This document shows positions 49,229 to 57,703 of a stretch of DNA of 64,000 nt, piece after piece. The position numbers were made by a program, and so were the translations under genes. The notes beneath the pieces are model-generated. The model saw only the letters and a program-made list of their open reading frames with translations, did no database searches and was not told where the DNA came from. The DNA is from an uncultured Alphaproteobacteria bacterium (lineage in GTDB: Bacteria > Pseudomonadota > Alphaproteobacteria > HIMB59), in NCBI GenBank assembly GCA_902530745.1, contig CACABO010000007.1, positions 1 through 64,000 on the forward strand, in the 5' to 3' direction. The stretch's first letter is position 1; the number at the start of each line of letters is the position of its first letter.

Positions 49229-50983
49229 TCAATAGTTAGTAATCCATAGAGTTTGGTAAGCCTTTAGAGTAATTGTTGATTTGATATCAATAATTATCTC
49301 ATTAGAGATTAAATCCCACCATTCATTTGATGCTATTAGATTTAATTCTGACAAATCTAAATATTGGAATACATTAGTTACATTACTTACACAAAATATC
49401 GACTGTCTTTTATCATGACTCTGTCTCCAAAAACCAAAAAAGTTCTTACCTAAATTAAATGTAAATTGTGTAGCATTTGGATGAAATGCAGATTGGTTTT
49501 TTCTAATTTCAATTAATTTTGATAATTGATTATAAATTTTTGAATTAAAAGTATCAGTATTTGCAAGTAATCCATCAATTTCATCATACTTCCAAGATCT
49601 TCTATTTATAGATCTATGATTTTTTGTTTGCTCTAGCTTTTCATAGTCATTTGTAGAGCCCAAAATACTATGTATGTAAAATGCTGGTATGCCCTCAAGT
49701 CCTAGCATTATTGCATGGCAACAAATAAATCTTTCAATTTGCAAATGATCACTTCCTTGAAATGTTCCTTTCATAGCATCGATGAGTGAGATATTTATTT
49801 CATAAACAGTCTCGGTGTTATCTGTTTTTTTTCTTTTGGTAGTTTTTGCTCCAAAATCAGTCATGATATCTACTAAGTTATTTCTCTCTTTTTCTGTTAA
49901 AATTCCCTCTGTCGGTCTCAGGCCAATACCATCATGAGAGGCTATGAAATTGAAATAAGATGTATGATCTTTCGCAGGAGGCATGCCCATAGACCATTTA
50001 CGAAGAGCTGTGCTATCTCCCATCACAAGAGTCCATAGTAGCAAGGGTGGTAGTGCAAAGTTGTATACAGCATTTGCTTCATCGTTTTCACCGAAATAAC
50101 TAAGATTTTCTAAATTAGGTAAATTTGTTTCAGTTATAAGTAAAGTATTTTTACTAAATGCATTCAAAAGTGTTCTCATTAATTTCACAACTTCATGAGT
50201 CTGCGGTAAGTTTAGACAGTTGGTGTCATGTTCTTTCCAAAGGAAAGCAATGGCATCTAACCTAAATACTCTAACACCATTTTTAAGATATAAATGAATT
50301 AACTTAATGAAGAAAAATAAAACCTCAGGATTTTTAAAATTAAAGTCAACTTGATCATGGCTGAAAGTACACCATAAATAATAAATTTCTTTATTAATTT
50401 CAAATTCTCTAAAAAGATCTGAGCTTCTAGGGCGAACGACTTGGTCATAACCTTGTTTGTTTTTAAGTTTTATAAAAAAATTTTGTGTTTCAGTTTTATT
50501 TTCAATAAAAGATTTAAAATATTTACTTTCAATAGATGCATGATTAATAACAATATCACTCATTATCCTAAAATTTTTTGATAGTGATTTGATATCTCTC
50601 CAATCACCTAAATCGGACCTTACTTCTTCATAATCAGTTATAGAAAATCCATCATCTGAACTGTAAGGAAAAAAAGGTAGAATGTGTAAATTATTGAATT
50701 GTTTTTTACAATACTTATCTAAGAACTTGCTTAGAGTTTTTAATTTATTATTTTTTTCTTCATATATTGAGTCACCATACGTAATTAAGAAAACATCTTT
50801 TTGAGACCAATTAGGTTCAGAAATACCTAGATCTTTATTTTGAAATAAATCAAGAACTCTATTAATTAGTTTTAAAATTTCATTTTGATCTAATATATCC
50901 TTGTAAATTATTTGAAAATGTATGTTTAGATTATTTTTTAATTCTTCTTGCACTTTAGGAGTTATCTTCCATGACGGCATCAT
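49229..50983 (-). CDS. GH13 sucrose-phosphorylase-like enzyme, probable glucosylglycerate phosphorylase
   Basis: The 584-residue protein has the GH13 subfamily 18 pattern: LHILPFFPYSSDDGFSITDY, SDIVINHAS, nucleophile Asp243 in VRVFRLDAIAFLW and acid/base Glu285 in LLITETN. FIASHDGIGLRPTEG is also present. Members phosphorolyse sucrose, glucosylglycerate or glucosylglycerol. The neighbours GpgS, GpgP-like phosphatase and glycerate kinase favour glucosylglycerate: glucosylglycerate plus phosphate gives glucose-1-phosphate and glycerate. The start overlaps gpgS by 29 bases. Confidence 0.88.
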   Translation of the reverse strand: MMPSWKITPKVQEELKNNLNIHFQIIYKDILDQNEILKLINRVLDLFQNKDLGISEPNWSQKDVFLITYGDSIYEEKNNKLKTLSKFLDKYCKKQFNNLHILPFFPYSSDDGFSITDYEEVRSDLGDWRDIKSLSKNFRIMSDIVINHASIESKYFKSFIENKTETQNFFIKLKNKQGYDQVVRPRSSDLFREFEINKEIYYLWCTFSHDQVDFNFKNPEVLFFFIKLIHLYLKNGVRVFRLDAIAFLWKEHDTNCLNLPQTHEVVKLMRTLLNAFSKNTLLITETNLPNLENLSYFGENDEANAVYNFALPPLLLWTLVMGDSTALRKWSMGMPPAKDHTSYFNFIASHDGIGLRPTEGILTEKERNNLVDIMTDFGAKTTKRKKTDNTETVYEINISLIDAMKGTFQGSDHLQIERFICCHAIMLGLEGIPAFYIHSILGSTNDYEKLEQTKNHRSINRRSWKYDEIDGLLANTDTFNSKIYNQLSKLIEIRKNQSAFHPNATQFTFNLGKNFFGFWRQSHDKRQSIFCVSNVTNVFQYLDLSELNLIASNEWWDLISNEIIIDIKSTITLKAYQTLWITNY

Positions 50984-52166
50984 TAAAAGATTTTAAAATA
51001 GTTGGGTCAGCACTATCGACTCTTCTCCACGTTGGTATATTTGGATTTTCACTTGGTGAGTCTAAGAATATTTTTCCTGCTTCAATAATATTTTGTGCAA
51101 AGAGCTCAACCATTTCCTCTTCTTTATGGACATCAAAGTTTAATCCATTCATCTCTGCATCTGTTTTATAAATCTGAACCATATCTAGCGCTAATCGATA
51201 GTATGTTGCTTTTAGTGTTCTAAACTTCTCATTAGAAAATACATGACCTTGTGTAGCTAATTTTCTAAATAAAGCTTTAGAAATATCTATGGTCATTTTA
51301 GATAAACCCTTTTGCCGATTATTTTTTGAGACCTCTTGATGTTTATGTTCATAGGTATCTGCTATATCAACTTGGCAAATTTTATTATTAGCAAAGTTCC
51401 TATACATTTCAGAGAGTATTCCTATCTCTAGGCCCCAATCATGTGGGATTCTTATGTCATTCAATAAACTATATTTAAATGAAAATTCACCAGCCAGAGG
51501 ATATTTGAATATATCTAAGAAATTTAAATATTCATTAAATCCAACCATTTTCTGTAAGGATTTAACTAAAGGCGTAACTAGTAACCTTGTCACTCTTCCA
51601 TTCATAGATTTTTGAGCAACCCTAGGATAAAAACCCTTACAAAAATCAAATGAAAATTTTGGGTTAGCAACAGGGTAAAATAGTTTCGCTACTAAATTTT
51701 TATCATAGGTGACTATATCACAATCATGCATTGCAACAGATCCCGACTCTTTTAGAGAAATTACAAATCCCATGCAGTACCAAATATTTCTTCCTTTCCC
51801 CTTTTCAGCAGGAGAAAGATCCATTTTAGATAAATGTTGATCTATTTTTTTTAATTTAGGTCCATCATTCCAAAGAATATATTTTTTTTGAGGCAGCACT
51901 GAAAAAAATTTTTTAGCTTTTATAAATTCTTGTTTATTGGCTTGATCTAAACCAATAACAATATTTTTTATGTATTTAACTTTTTTTAAAGTATTCACAA
52001 TATAGGTTAAAGCTGGCTTTTCTAATTCTGAATACAAAGAAGGGAGAATTAAAGTCATGGGTGAGACTTTTGAAAAGTCTAAAAGTTCTTTTTCTATTTC
52101 CTCTATAGGTTTCGAATTAAAATTATGAAGAGTAGCTATTACGCCATTTTGATGAAAGTCAGGCAT
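50955..52166 (-). CDS. gpgS: glucosyl-3-phosphoglycerate synthase
   Basis: GpgS joins glucose from an NDP-glucose to 3-phosphoglycerate. The 403-residue GT81-like protein has VIATLHNF near its start, then MTLILPSLYSELEKPAL. The metal-binding D148-C-D150 is in AMHDCDIVTYD, and KGFYPRVAQKSMNGRVTRLL and GEFSFKYSLL follow. LGLEIGIL-like (WGLEIGILSEMYR) matches the acceptor-binding domain. A late CQVDIADTYEHKHQ is the typical loop before the C-terminal helices. It is coupled to the phosphatase (two-base gap) and the phosphorylase (overlap). Confidence 0.9.
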   Translation of the reverse strand: MPDFHQNGVIATLHNFNSKPIEEIEKELLDFSKVSPMTLILPSLYSELEKPALTYIVNTLKKVKYIKNIVIGLDQANKQEFIKAKKFFSVLPQKKYILWNDGPKLKKIDQHLSKMDLSPAEKGKGRNIWYCMGFVISLKESGSVAMHDCDIVTYDKNLVAKLFYPVANPKFSFDFCKGFYPRVAQKSMNGRVTRLLVTPLVKSLQKMVGFNEYLNFLDIFKYPLAGEFSFKYSLLNDIRIPHDWGLEIGILSEMYRNFANNKICQVDIADTYEHKHQEVSKNNRQKGLSKMTIDISKALFRKLATQGHVFSNEKFRTLKATYYRLALDMVQIYKTDAEMNGLNFDVHKEEEMVELFAQNIIEAGKIFLDSPSENPNIPTWRRVDSADPTILKSFNDAVMEDNS

Positions 52167-52168
52167 GG

Positions 52169-53002
52169 TTAAAAAATCTTATTATCTAATGTTTTATTTA
52201 ATTTATACAGGACTTGACTCCAACCGTCAGGTGCTAACTTTGATGATTTAAAAACATTTTTTTTATTAGAGCGCAATTTTGGATATGCTCCAGAAGGATT
52301 TTTAATAAGGCAGGAGTATTTACAAGAATTTAACATGTCAATATCATTTCTACTATCGCCCAAAGCAATACTATTCATTGTGTATTTATCACGAAATTGA
52401 ATATCATAAACATGAGATATTAGCTTTTTAGCTATTCTTTTGTTGCATACTGAAGAAATTTGCATGAACCTACTACCTTTTATAAAAATTCCATCTTTTT
52501 CAAATTTGAGCTCTTTTTTGAATAATTTTAAGTTTGTTAGATTATCATCCCAAAGAATAATTTGACTTGCCACACGATCCAACATCATATTTGTATTATT
52601 CAATTTTGTGTATCTTTTTAAAATATTTGGTGAGAGATCCTGAGCAATTAAAAAATTATATTTTTTTTGTTTCTGTTTTAAAAATTGATGCCAAACCTTT
52701 GAAGATAATTTGGCAATTCTTACTCTCCAATATTTTTCAAAAGAAGATGAGTTTTTAATTTTATCAAATCTAATTTTAGGAAAATATAAAACTGCTCCAT
52801 TTTCAGTACTAAAGGGCATAGTTGATAATTTCAATTCTTTAAGTAATTTTTTACATTCACTGAATGTTTTACTAGTGTTAAAGATAATTTCATTTTTGTT
52901 ATTGATTATTGTAGAGATCAATTTTTTATTATTTCCAAATGAATAATTATCATGATTTAGAAGAGTTCCATCGAGATCAGTAAAAATAAGATATCTTTTC
53001 AT
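52169..53002 (-). CDS. HAD-family mannosyl/glucosyl-3-phosphoglycerate phosphatase
   Basis: This Cof-type HAD phosphatase dephosphorylates glucosyl-3-phosphoglycerate to glucosylglycerate. The 277-residue protein begins IFTDLDGTLL (nucleophile D9, D11). FNTSKTFSECKKLLKELKL and PFSTENGAVLYFP fit the MPGP subfamily. The final motif is ALGDSRNDIDML, with KLAPDGWSQ close to the end, another MPGP hallmark. Distinguishing the mannosyl from the glucosyl form relies on its GpgS partner. It overlaps the glycerate kinase gene by four bases. Confidence 0.88.
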   Translation of the reverse strand: MKRYLIFTDLDGTLLNHDNYSFGNNKKLISTIINNKNEIIFNTSKTFSECKKLLKELKLSTMPFSTENGAVLYFPKIRFDKIKNSSSFEKYWRVRIAKLSSKVWHQFLKQKQKKYNFLIAQDLSPNILKRYTKLNNTNMMLDRVASQIILWDDNLTNLKLFKKELKFEKDGIFIKGSRFMQISSVCNKRIAKKLISHVYDIQFRDKYTMNSIALGDSRNDIDMLNSCKYSCLIKNPSGAYPKLRSNKKNVFKSSKLAPDGWSQVLYKLNKTLDNKIF

Positions 53003-53853
53003 TTATATGTAATATTCTTAATAGATTGATTTTTATCTAAAGATATTAAAACATTACAATAACTGGGAGTGGTTATAGACATCCATTTAGATAATTTCTC
53101 ATAATATTGAATAAATTTATAAAGTCTCTTTTTAAGTTTATTATCGTTACTTAAAGAGCGAAGGGCCAACTCTTGTTTATATTTCCAATTAATAACATTT
53201 TCCCAATTTGGTAACTTAATAAAAATATAATAATTAAACTTATTAAAAATTTTTTGATAATCATCTAAGAAATTATTATAAGCTGTTCTCCAAATTAAGT
53301 TTTGGTCTTTATTTTTTTCTAACTCATTAATATTTTGATTTAAATATTTAGTATCAATTGTTTTTGAGCCAACACACCATCCCTCTAAAATGATTAAATC
53401 AGCTCTACTAATTTTTCTTTTATATTTTTTTGTATTATCAGTTACCTTGTCAAATGTGGGTGAATATACAGGGAATTTCTTACCCCTCAATTGATCAATA
53501 GTTTCATATAGCAATTTAAAATTATGAGTACCAGGCACACCTCTGATTTCGAATAAATTTGTCTTAAATTTTTTAGCTAATTTTTTTCTTTGATAAGAAG
53601 ATAAATAGAAATCATCAATACTCAATATAACAACATTCTTTGAATAAAATTTTTGAAAATACTTTTTAATTATTAAAGATAATGTCGATTTACCTGACCC
53701 TTGGGATCCTGCAATCATAACTGTTTTTTTGTATTGTAACTTCGTAAACAACCTAAAGTAGGTATCATTAATCTCATCTAAACTTAGCATTTTTCCAGTT
53801 AACTTTTTAAGAGTATATTGGATAAAGTATAATTTAGAGTTAATTTCAGACAT
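52999..53853 (-). CDS. D-glycerate 3-kinase (GLYK/YggC type)
   Basis: The 284-residue P-loop kinase has Walker A GSQGSGKST near 48-56, and LSIDDFYLSSYQRKKLA, RGVPGTHNFKLL, FPVYSPTFDK and LIILEGWCVG follow. These match the plant-type glycerate kinase / YggC family. It would phosphorylate the glycerate released by the phosphorylase to 3-phosphoglycerate, returning it to glycolysis or to GpgS. It begins the pathway cluster, just downstream (about 100 bases) of the sugar-type permease genes. Confidence 0.88.
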   Translation of the reverse strand: MSEINSKLYFIQYTLKKLTGKMLSLDEINDTYFRLFTKLQYKKTVMIAGSQGSGKSTLSLIIKKYFQKFYSKNVVILSIDDFYLSSYQRKKLAKKFKTNLFEIRGVPGTHNFKLLYETIDQLRGKKFPVYSPTFDKVTDNTKKYKRKISRADLIILEGWCVGSKTIDTKYLNQNINELEKNKDQNLIWRTAYNNFLDDYQKIFNKFNYYIFIKLPNWENVINWKYKQELALRSLSNDNKLKKRLYKFIQYYEKLSKWMSITTPSYCNVLISLDKNQSIKNITYK

Positions 53854-53960
53854 ATTTAAATAATATCATTTAAAAAGATTTTATTAAAATTTCATTCAAC
53901 AGATATAATAAAGTAAATTTGTTTTATAATTTAGATTTAGATATTTTTATTAAATATTTA

Positions 53961-54842
53961 TCAGCCTTTTACAGCTCCAGCAGTAAGGCCACTTATAAGT
54001 TGACGCTGAAAAAACCATATAATCATGAACAAAGGGGCGGTAGCAGAAACAACACTAGATACTGCCCACATGTAGTTTCCACCATGCTCAATAGTTCCTA
54101 AAAATGCATTTATTTTTGGAACCATTGTATAGTTTTGTTGATTAAGCAATAATGCAGTAACAGTAAAATCATTATATGCTAACATCATACTGAACAAGCC
54201 TGCTGTCACAACTCCGGGCCACATGACTGGCATAATAATATAACGAAAGGCTTGAAAATAAGAACATCCATCAATTAATGCGCTTTCATCTAATTCTTTT
54301 GGAACAGTCTTAAAAAAAGAATAAAGAAGCCACAAAGTAAAAGGTTGATTAATGGCAACTAACACAATAATAGTGGTAGGTAAAATTCCCCATATATTTA
54401 ATTGAAAAAAAGGAAATAAATATCCTGAGACTAAAGTAATGTGAGGCATAGCTCTAAATATCAAAGCAGCTATTAAAATATAAAAGGTATATTTATATGT
54501 TGATCTTGACAAAGCATAAGCACCTAATGTTCCAAGAAATAATGAGATTGATACTACTGATACAGTGACAATCATAGTATTCAATGAAGCTCTCCAAAAC
54601 TCACCTTCAAACCATGACTCTACATAAGCTTTTACAGTTGTAGTTGCACCTGTTTCAATCAATGTATTGAAACCCGTTAAAGCATATGTCCACTCAGCTC
54701 TTGAAAAAAAATCTGCTTTTACTTTGAAAGAACCCCATAAAGTCCAAAGAAAGGGGAAAATTGAGATAGTGAGCCAAAATAAAATAAAAATGCTATTGAA
54801 AATAATAAGCTGTTTCGAGTACTTATTTAATTTTGTATCCAT
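53961..54842 (-). CDS. carbohydrate ABC transporter permease, MalG-like
   Basis: The 293-residue protein has six membrane helices. It includes FLWTLWGSFKVKADF at the start and the EAA loop PKELDESALIDGCSYFQAFRYIIMPVMWPG, which contacts the ATPase. The end is MIIWFFQRQLISGLTAGAVKG, the standard CUT1 MalG/ThuG tail. It starts one base after the partner permease. No ATPase gene follows. Confidence 0.93.
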   Translation of the reverse strand: MDTKLNKYSKQLIIFNSIFILFWLTISIFPFLWTLWGSFKVKADFFSRAEWTYALTGFNTLIETGATTTVKAYVESWFEGEFWRASLNTMIVTVSVVSISLFLGTLGAYALSRSTYKYTFYILIAALIFRAMPHITLVSGYLFPFFQLNIWGILPTTIIVLVAINQPFTLWLLYSFFKTVPKELDESALIDGCSYFQAFRYIIMPVMWPGVVTAGLFSMMLAYNDFTVTALLLNQQNYTMVPKINAFLGTIEHGGNYMWAVSSVVSATAPLFMIIWFFQRQLISGLTAGAVKG

Positions 54843-55871
54843 TTATCTTTCAGTCCTAAATTCTTTCCATGTTCTTATTAAAACTGGTGTAAGTAAAAAT
54901 GCTATTCCAATTATGGTAAGCATAGATGTTGCACCTGCAGATCCAAAGAGCATTTTATTTTCATTTCTTAAATCTTGATAAATCATCCATGATAAAGATT
55001 GAGCAACACCCTCTGCAGAAAACCCAATTATGGGTTCGAAAACCCTAAAATTATCCATTAGGCATATTAACATTATAAATGTCGCTACAGGATAAAGGTG
55101 AGGAATAACTATATAACGCACTCTTTGATATCTAGATGCTCCATCTATGTAAGCAGCCTCTATTGGGTCTTGAGGAACTGTTTGAAGCGCTGCATAAAAA
55201 ACAACAAAAGCAAATGGAGTGTTATGCCATATCCCATAAATTATTAGAGTAATCCATGTTAAATTACTGGATGCTTTCAAAGATAGATTGGGGTCATCAA
55301 ATAAAATTTGAATAGAAGCGCCAATTATACCTTGAGAGTCAATCATCCAAAACAAAACTAGAGATCCAATTAAGGGAGTTACAATCATAGGTAGAATTGT
55401 TCCAAAAACTATGAAGCCTTTGATGATTTTAGATAAAGTGTTCACACTCAAAGCCACGATAAAACCTAATATTATTACTGGAGGTGTAACAGCGAAACAA
55501 AAAGTTAGGGTAAATAAAAGAGCTTTATAAAAAGGAAGATTTAAAACAATATCTTTAAATTCAATCATTGATGATGATGTATTCCAAGCTTCCCCTATTT
55601 CATCAAATGCTAGATGATTTCTGTCAGTATAGGTACCAAACCCATTAAACCTCCCTAAAGGATTTTCCTGTCTTAATTTTTCAGTCGCCTCAACATCAAC
55701 GCGTACATTTGTTTTACATCCAAAAGGATCACAATTTTCAACTTCCATTAAGATCTGCTCAGTTTCAATATGTAATGATTGAAAAAAGCTAGATACAATA
55801 GGTAGACCAATAAATAAAATCATAGCTAGGCCTGTGGGTAGAATAAACCAAAAGAAAGTTTTATGAGGCAT
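54843..55871 (-). CDS. carbohydrate ABC transporter permease, MalF-like
   Basis: The 342-residue protein has an N-terminal helix and a large periplasmic loop (about 35-110, with two cysteines in ENCDPFGCKTN). Five further helices follow. The EAA motif is QTVPQDPIEAAYIDGASRYQRVRYIVIPHL. It pairs with the downstream MalG-like permease. A hairpin terminator precedes its start, so its transcription depends on readthrough from the binding-protein gene or on a separate promoter. Confidence 0.93.
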   Translation of the reverse strand: MPHKTFFWFILPTGLAMILFIGLPIVSSFFQSLHIETEQILMEVENCDPFGCKTNVRVDVEATEKLRQENPLGRFNGFGTYTDRNHLAFDEIGEAWNTSSSMIEFKDIVLNLPFYKALLFTLTFCFAVTPPVIILGFIVALSVNTLSKIIKGFIVFGTILPMIVTPLIGSLVLFWMIDSQGIIGASIQILFDDPNLSLKASSNLTWITLIIYGIWHNTPFAFVVFYAALQTVPQDPIEAAYIDGASRYQRVRYIVIPHLYPVATFIMLICLMDNFRVFEPIIGFSAEGVAQSLSWMIYQDLRNENKMLFGSAGATSMLTIIGIAFLLTPVLIRTWKEFRTER

Positions 55872-55881
55872 TTAATTACTT

Positions 55882-55916
55882 AAAAAAAAGAGTGGACCAT
55901 ATCAATGGACCACTCT
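55882..55916 (-). terminator. intrinsic terminator/attenuator between binding-protein and permease genes
   Basis: Read on the minus strand, AGAGTGGTCCAT and ATGGTCCACTCT form a 12-base-pair stem with one internal T-T mismatch. The loop is TGAT and a run of eight T follows. This is a textbook Rho-independent terminator. It lies in the 68-base spacer after the binding-protein stop and before the permease start. It should make the binding protein more abundant than the permeases, and may also protect the 3' end of its mRNA. Confidence 0.85.
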
Positions 55917-55939
55917 ATCAAATTTAATATAGCTATGTT

Positions 55940-57175
55940 TTATAAAAAACCCTGCTCAGTAGCCTTGGCTATGTAAGCAGCTTCAACATCAGCTAATGCT
56001 TTTTCAGCTGACTCATTACCTTGTAGAAATTCCACAAGTTCTGTACTTAAAGCACCGTGCATTAAGCTCATATGTGGAAAACTAGGGTAAGGTGTTGTGC
56101 CTCTACTTGCTGCATCAACAACAGGCCCTGCTGTATCACCAGGTGTGTAACCTTTAATTAACCACACAGTTGCATTAGGATTATTATTAGCTAAATCAGT
56201 TGATGAAGCGGCTCCAACCAAAGCTCTAAATGAAGCCTCTGCGTTTTCATCAGATGTATTTGTTGCAATTGCAATTCCATCCCACCACAGAGTAGTTGCT
56301 GGCTTGTTTCCACCACCCACAGTTGGTGAAGGCGCTAATCGTGTATCAGCTTTGATATTTTGATCACCTTCGTCATCAAGTAAAGAAGCTGCACCTGAGT
56401 TCCAAACATGCATTAATGCAACATTACCAGACTCCCATTCTTCTTTAACAGCATTAGTATCTTGTGTTAAAAAGTCAGGATTACTTAGCTCAGTTAATTT
56501 TTTAATAACATTAAGTGCTGCAACACCTTTTTCATTGTTCACGTTAGGTTGTGCAGAGCCTGATTTAAAAAACTCACCACCATGACCAAGATACATATTT
56601 ACAAACTCTTGACCAAGATTCCATCCCGATTTGAAAGCTCCTGCATATGGATTTTCCATTACTCCGGCTGCTTTAATTTTTTCAGCAGCAGCAATTACTT
56701 CTTCATAAGTAGAAGGAACAGCTATACCTAAATCGTTAAGAATACTCTCTCTGTACCAAAGATGTTGTGCGTTAGCCATAAAGGCTACAGCATAAATCTT
56801 ACCATCAATTGTAATCTTTTGGTTATCATTTAAGTTTGACCCATATTTTGCAACTAAATCATCTAGTGGACGAATTAAACCGTCATTCATTAAAGGTGTA
56901 ATTGAACCATTAGTAACTAACTTTGCTGAAAATTCAGCAGGGTTTGCTGATAGAGCAGCTACTTGTAATTTATTATGGTCAACAGAGTGCGTGACATTAA
57001 AATCCGCATCTGGTCCAGCGCAACTTTTTACTTCATCCATAAAAATTCTGTATGTAGTAAATTCGTTAGCTAAAATATTTATTGAACCGCTTGTTACACC
57101 ACAAGGTGAATGGCTACCCGCAAAAACACTAGTAGATGCAAAAGAGATCAATAGAGCTATTATTAGTTTTTTCAT
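55940..57175 (-). CDS. sugar ABC transporter substrate-binding protein (family 1)
   Basis: The 411-residue periplasmic protein has a signal peptide (LIIALLISFASTSVFA). Typical family 1 segments are present: the D-L-V-x-K-Y near 105-110, GKIYAVAFMANAQHLWYRESILNDLG, PSTYEEVIAAAEKIK and WESGNVALMHVWNSGAASLL. ATTLWWDGIAIATNTSDENAEA follows. Aromatic residues suit a saccharide or glucoside ligand. It is richer in G and C than its neighbours, suggesting high expression, and has a strong AGAGGAAA ribosome binding site. Neighbouring genes suggest glucosylglycerate or another small glucoside. Confidence 0.93.
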   Translation of the reverse strand: MKKLIIALLISFASTSVFAGSHSPCGVTSGSINILANEFTTYRIFMDEVKSCAGPDADFNVTHSVDHNKLQVAALSANPAEFSAKLVTNGSITPLMNDGLIRPLDDLVAKYGSNLNDNQKITIDGKIYAVAFMANAQHLWYRESILNDLGIAVPSTYEEVIAAAEKIKAAGVMENPYAGAFKSGWNLGQEFVNMYLGHGGEFFKSGSAQPNVNNEKGVAALNVIKKLTELSNPDFLTQDTNAVKEEWESGNVALMHVWNSGAASLLDDEGDQNIKADTRLAPSPTVGGGNKPATTLWWDGIAIATNTSDENAEASFRALVGAASSTDLANNNPNATVWLIKGYTPGDTAGPVVDAASRGTTPYPSFPHMSLMHGALSTELVEFLQGNESAEKALADVEAAYIAKATEQGFL

Positions 57176-57249
57176 TTATTTCCTCTTCTTTTAGTTAATA
57201 ATATTATTTTTAAAAACTATACTAAATAAAATAAAATTTAAATGTAAGA
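57176..57249 (-). promoter_or_regulatory. leader and possible promoter of the binding-protein gene
   Basis: The minus strand shows a ribosome binding site AGAGGAAA at 57179-57186. Upstream is a candidate -10 element TAGTAT at 57219-57224 with a poor -35 (CTTACA at 57244-57249, 19-base spacing). The -35 match is weak, so the promoter is only a suggestion, while the ribosome binding site is convincing. Confidence 0.35.
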
Positions 57250-57283
57250 GAAATGGTCGCGGGAATTATTATGATATTCTCTT

Positions 57284-57703
57284 TTATTTAAAACTAAGAC
57301 CCATTTGTTCAAAAACACCATGGTTGTCGACCATTACATAATTATCCATAAATTTACCATTTTTAATTGTCCAAAAGTCAGAAAACTGCATTTTAATTGC
57401 CTTTCCAGTTGGTTTTACTCCTAGATAAGTACCGCTATGAGTTCCAGTTAAATAACCTGTCGCACTTATCCATTCACCTTCTGCGACAACAATATCATTT
57501 TTTACATGATAGTCTGGAAACGCTTCATAAAAAGGTTTAAGAACCTTATATTTAAAATTTTCAATACCGTGTATATCACCAAAACCTGGAGGTCCATGCC
57601 AAATCATATCATCATTCCAATATTTATGCTGTGCCTCTAAATCTTGTGCATTCAAGGCATCGTACATATTTTGCAATAGTATTTTACTTTCATTTAAATT
57701 CAT
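57284..57703 (-). CDS. SnoaL/NTF2-like protein, single domain
   Basis: The 139-residue cone-shaped alpha/beta protein of the SnoaL ester-cyclase-like family has MYDALNAQDLEAQHKYWNDD at the start. PGFGDIHGIENFKYKVLKPF, TGTHSGTYLGVKPTGKAI and FSDFWTIKNGKFMDNYVMVD follow. SnoaL members cyclise, hydrate or hydrolyse small substrates, and fold alone does not predict the reaction. It overlaps the following two-domain paralogue by four bases. It is part of the 57.3-63.7 kb cluster. Confidence 0.88.
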   Translation of the reverse strand: MNLNESKILLQNMYDALNAQDLEAQHKYWNDDMIWHGPPGFGDIHGIENFKYKVLKPFYEAFPDYHVKNDIVVAEGEWISATGYLTGTHSGTYLGVKPTGKAIKMQFSDFWTIKNGKFMDNYVMVDNHGVFEQMGLSFK

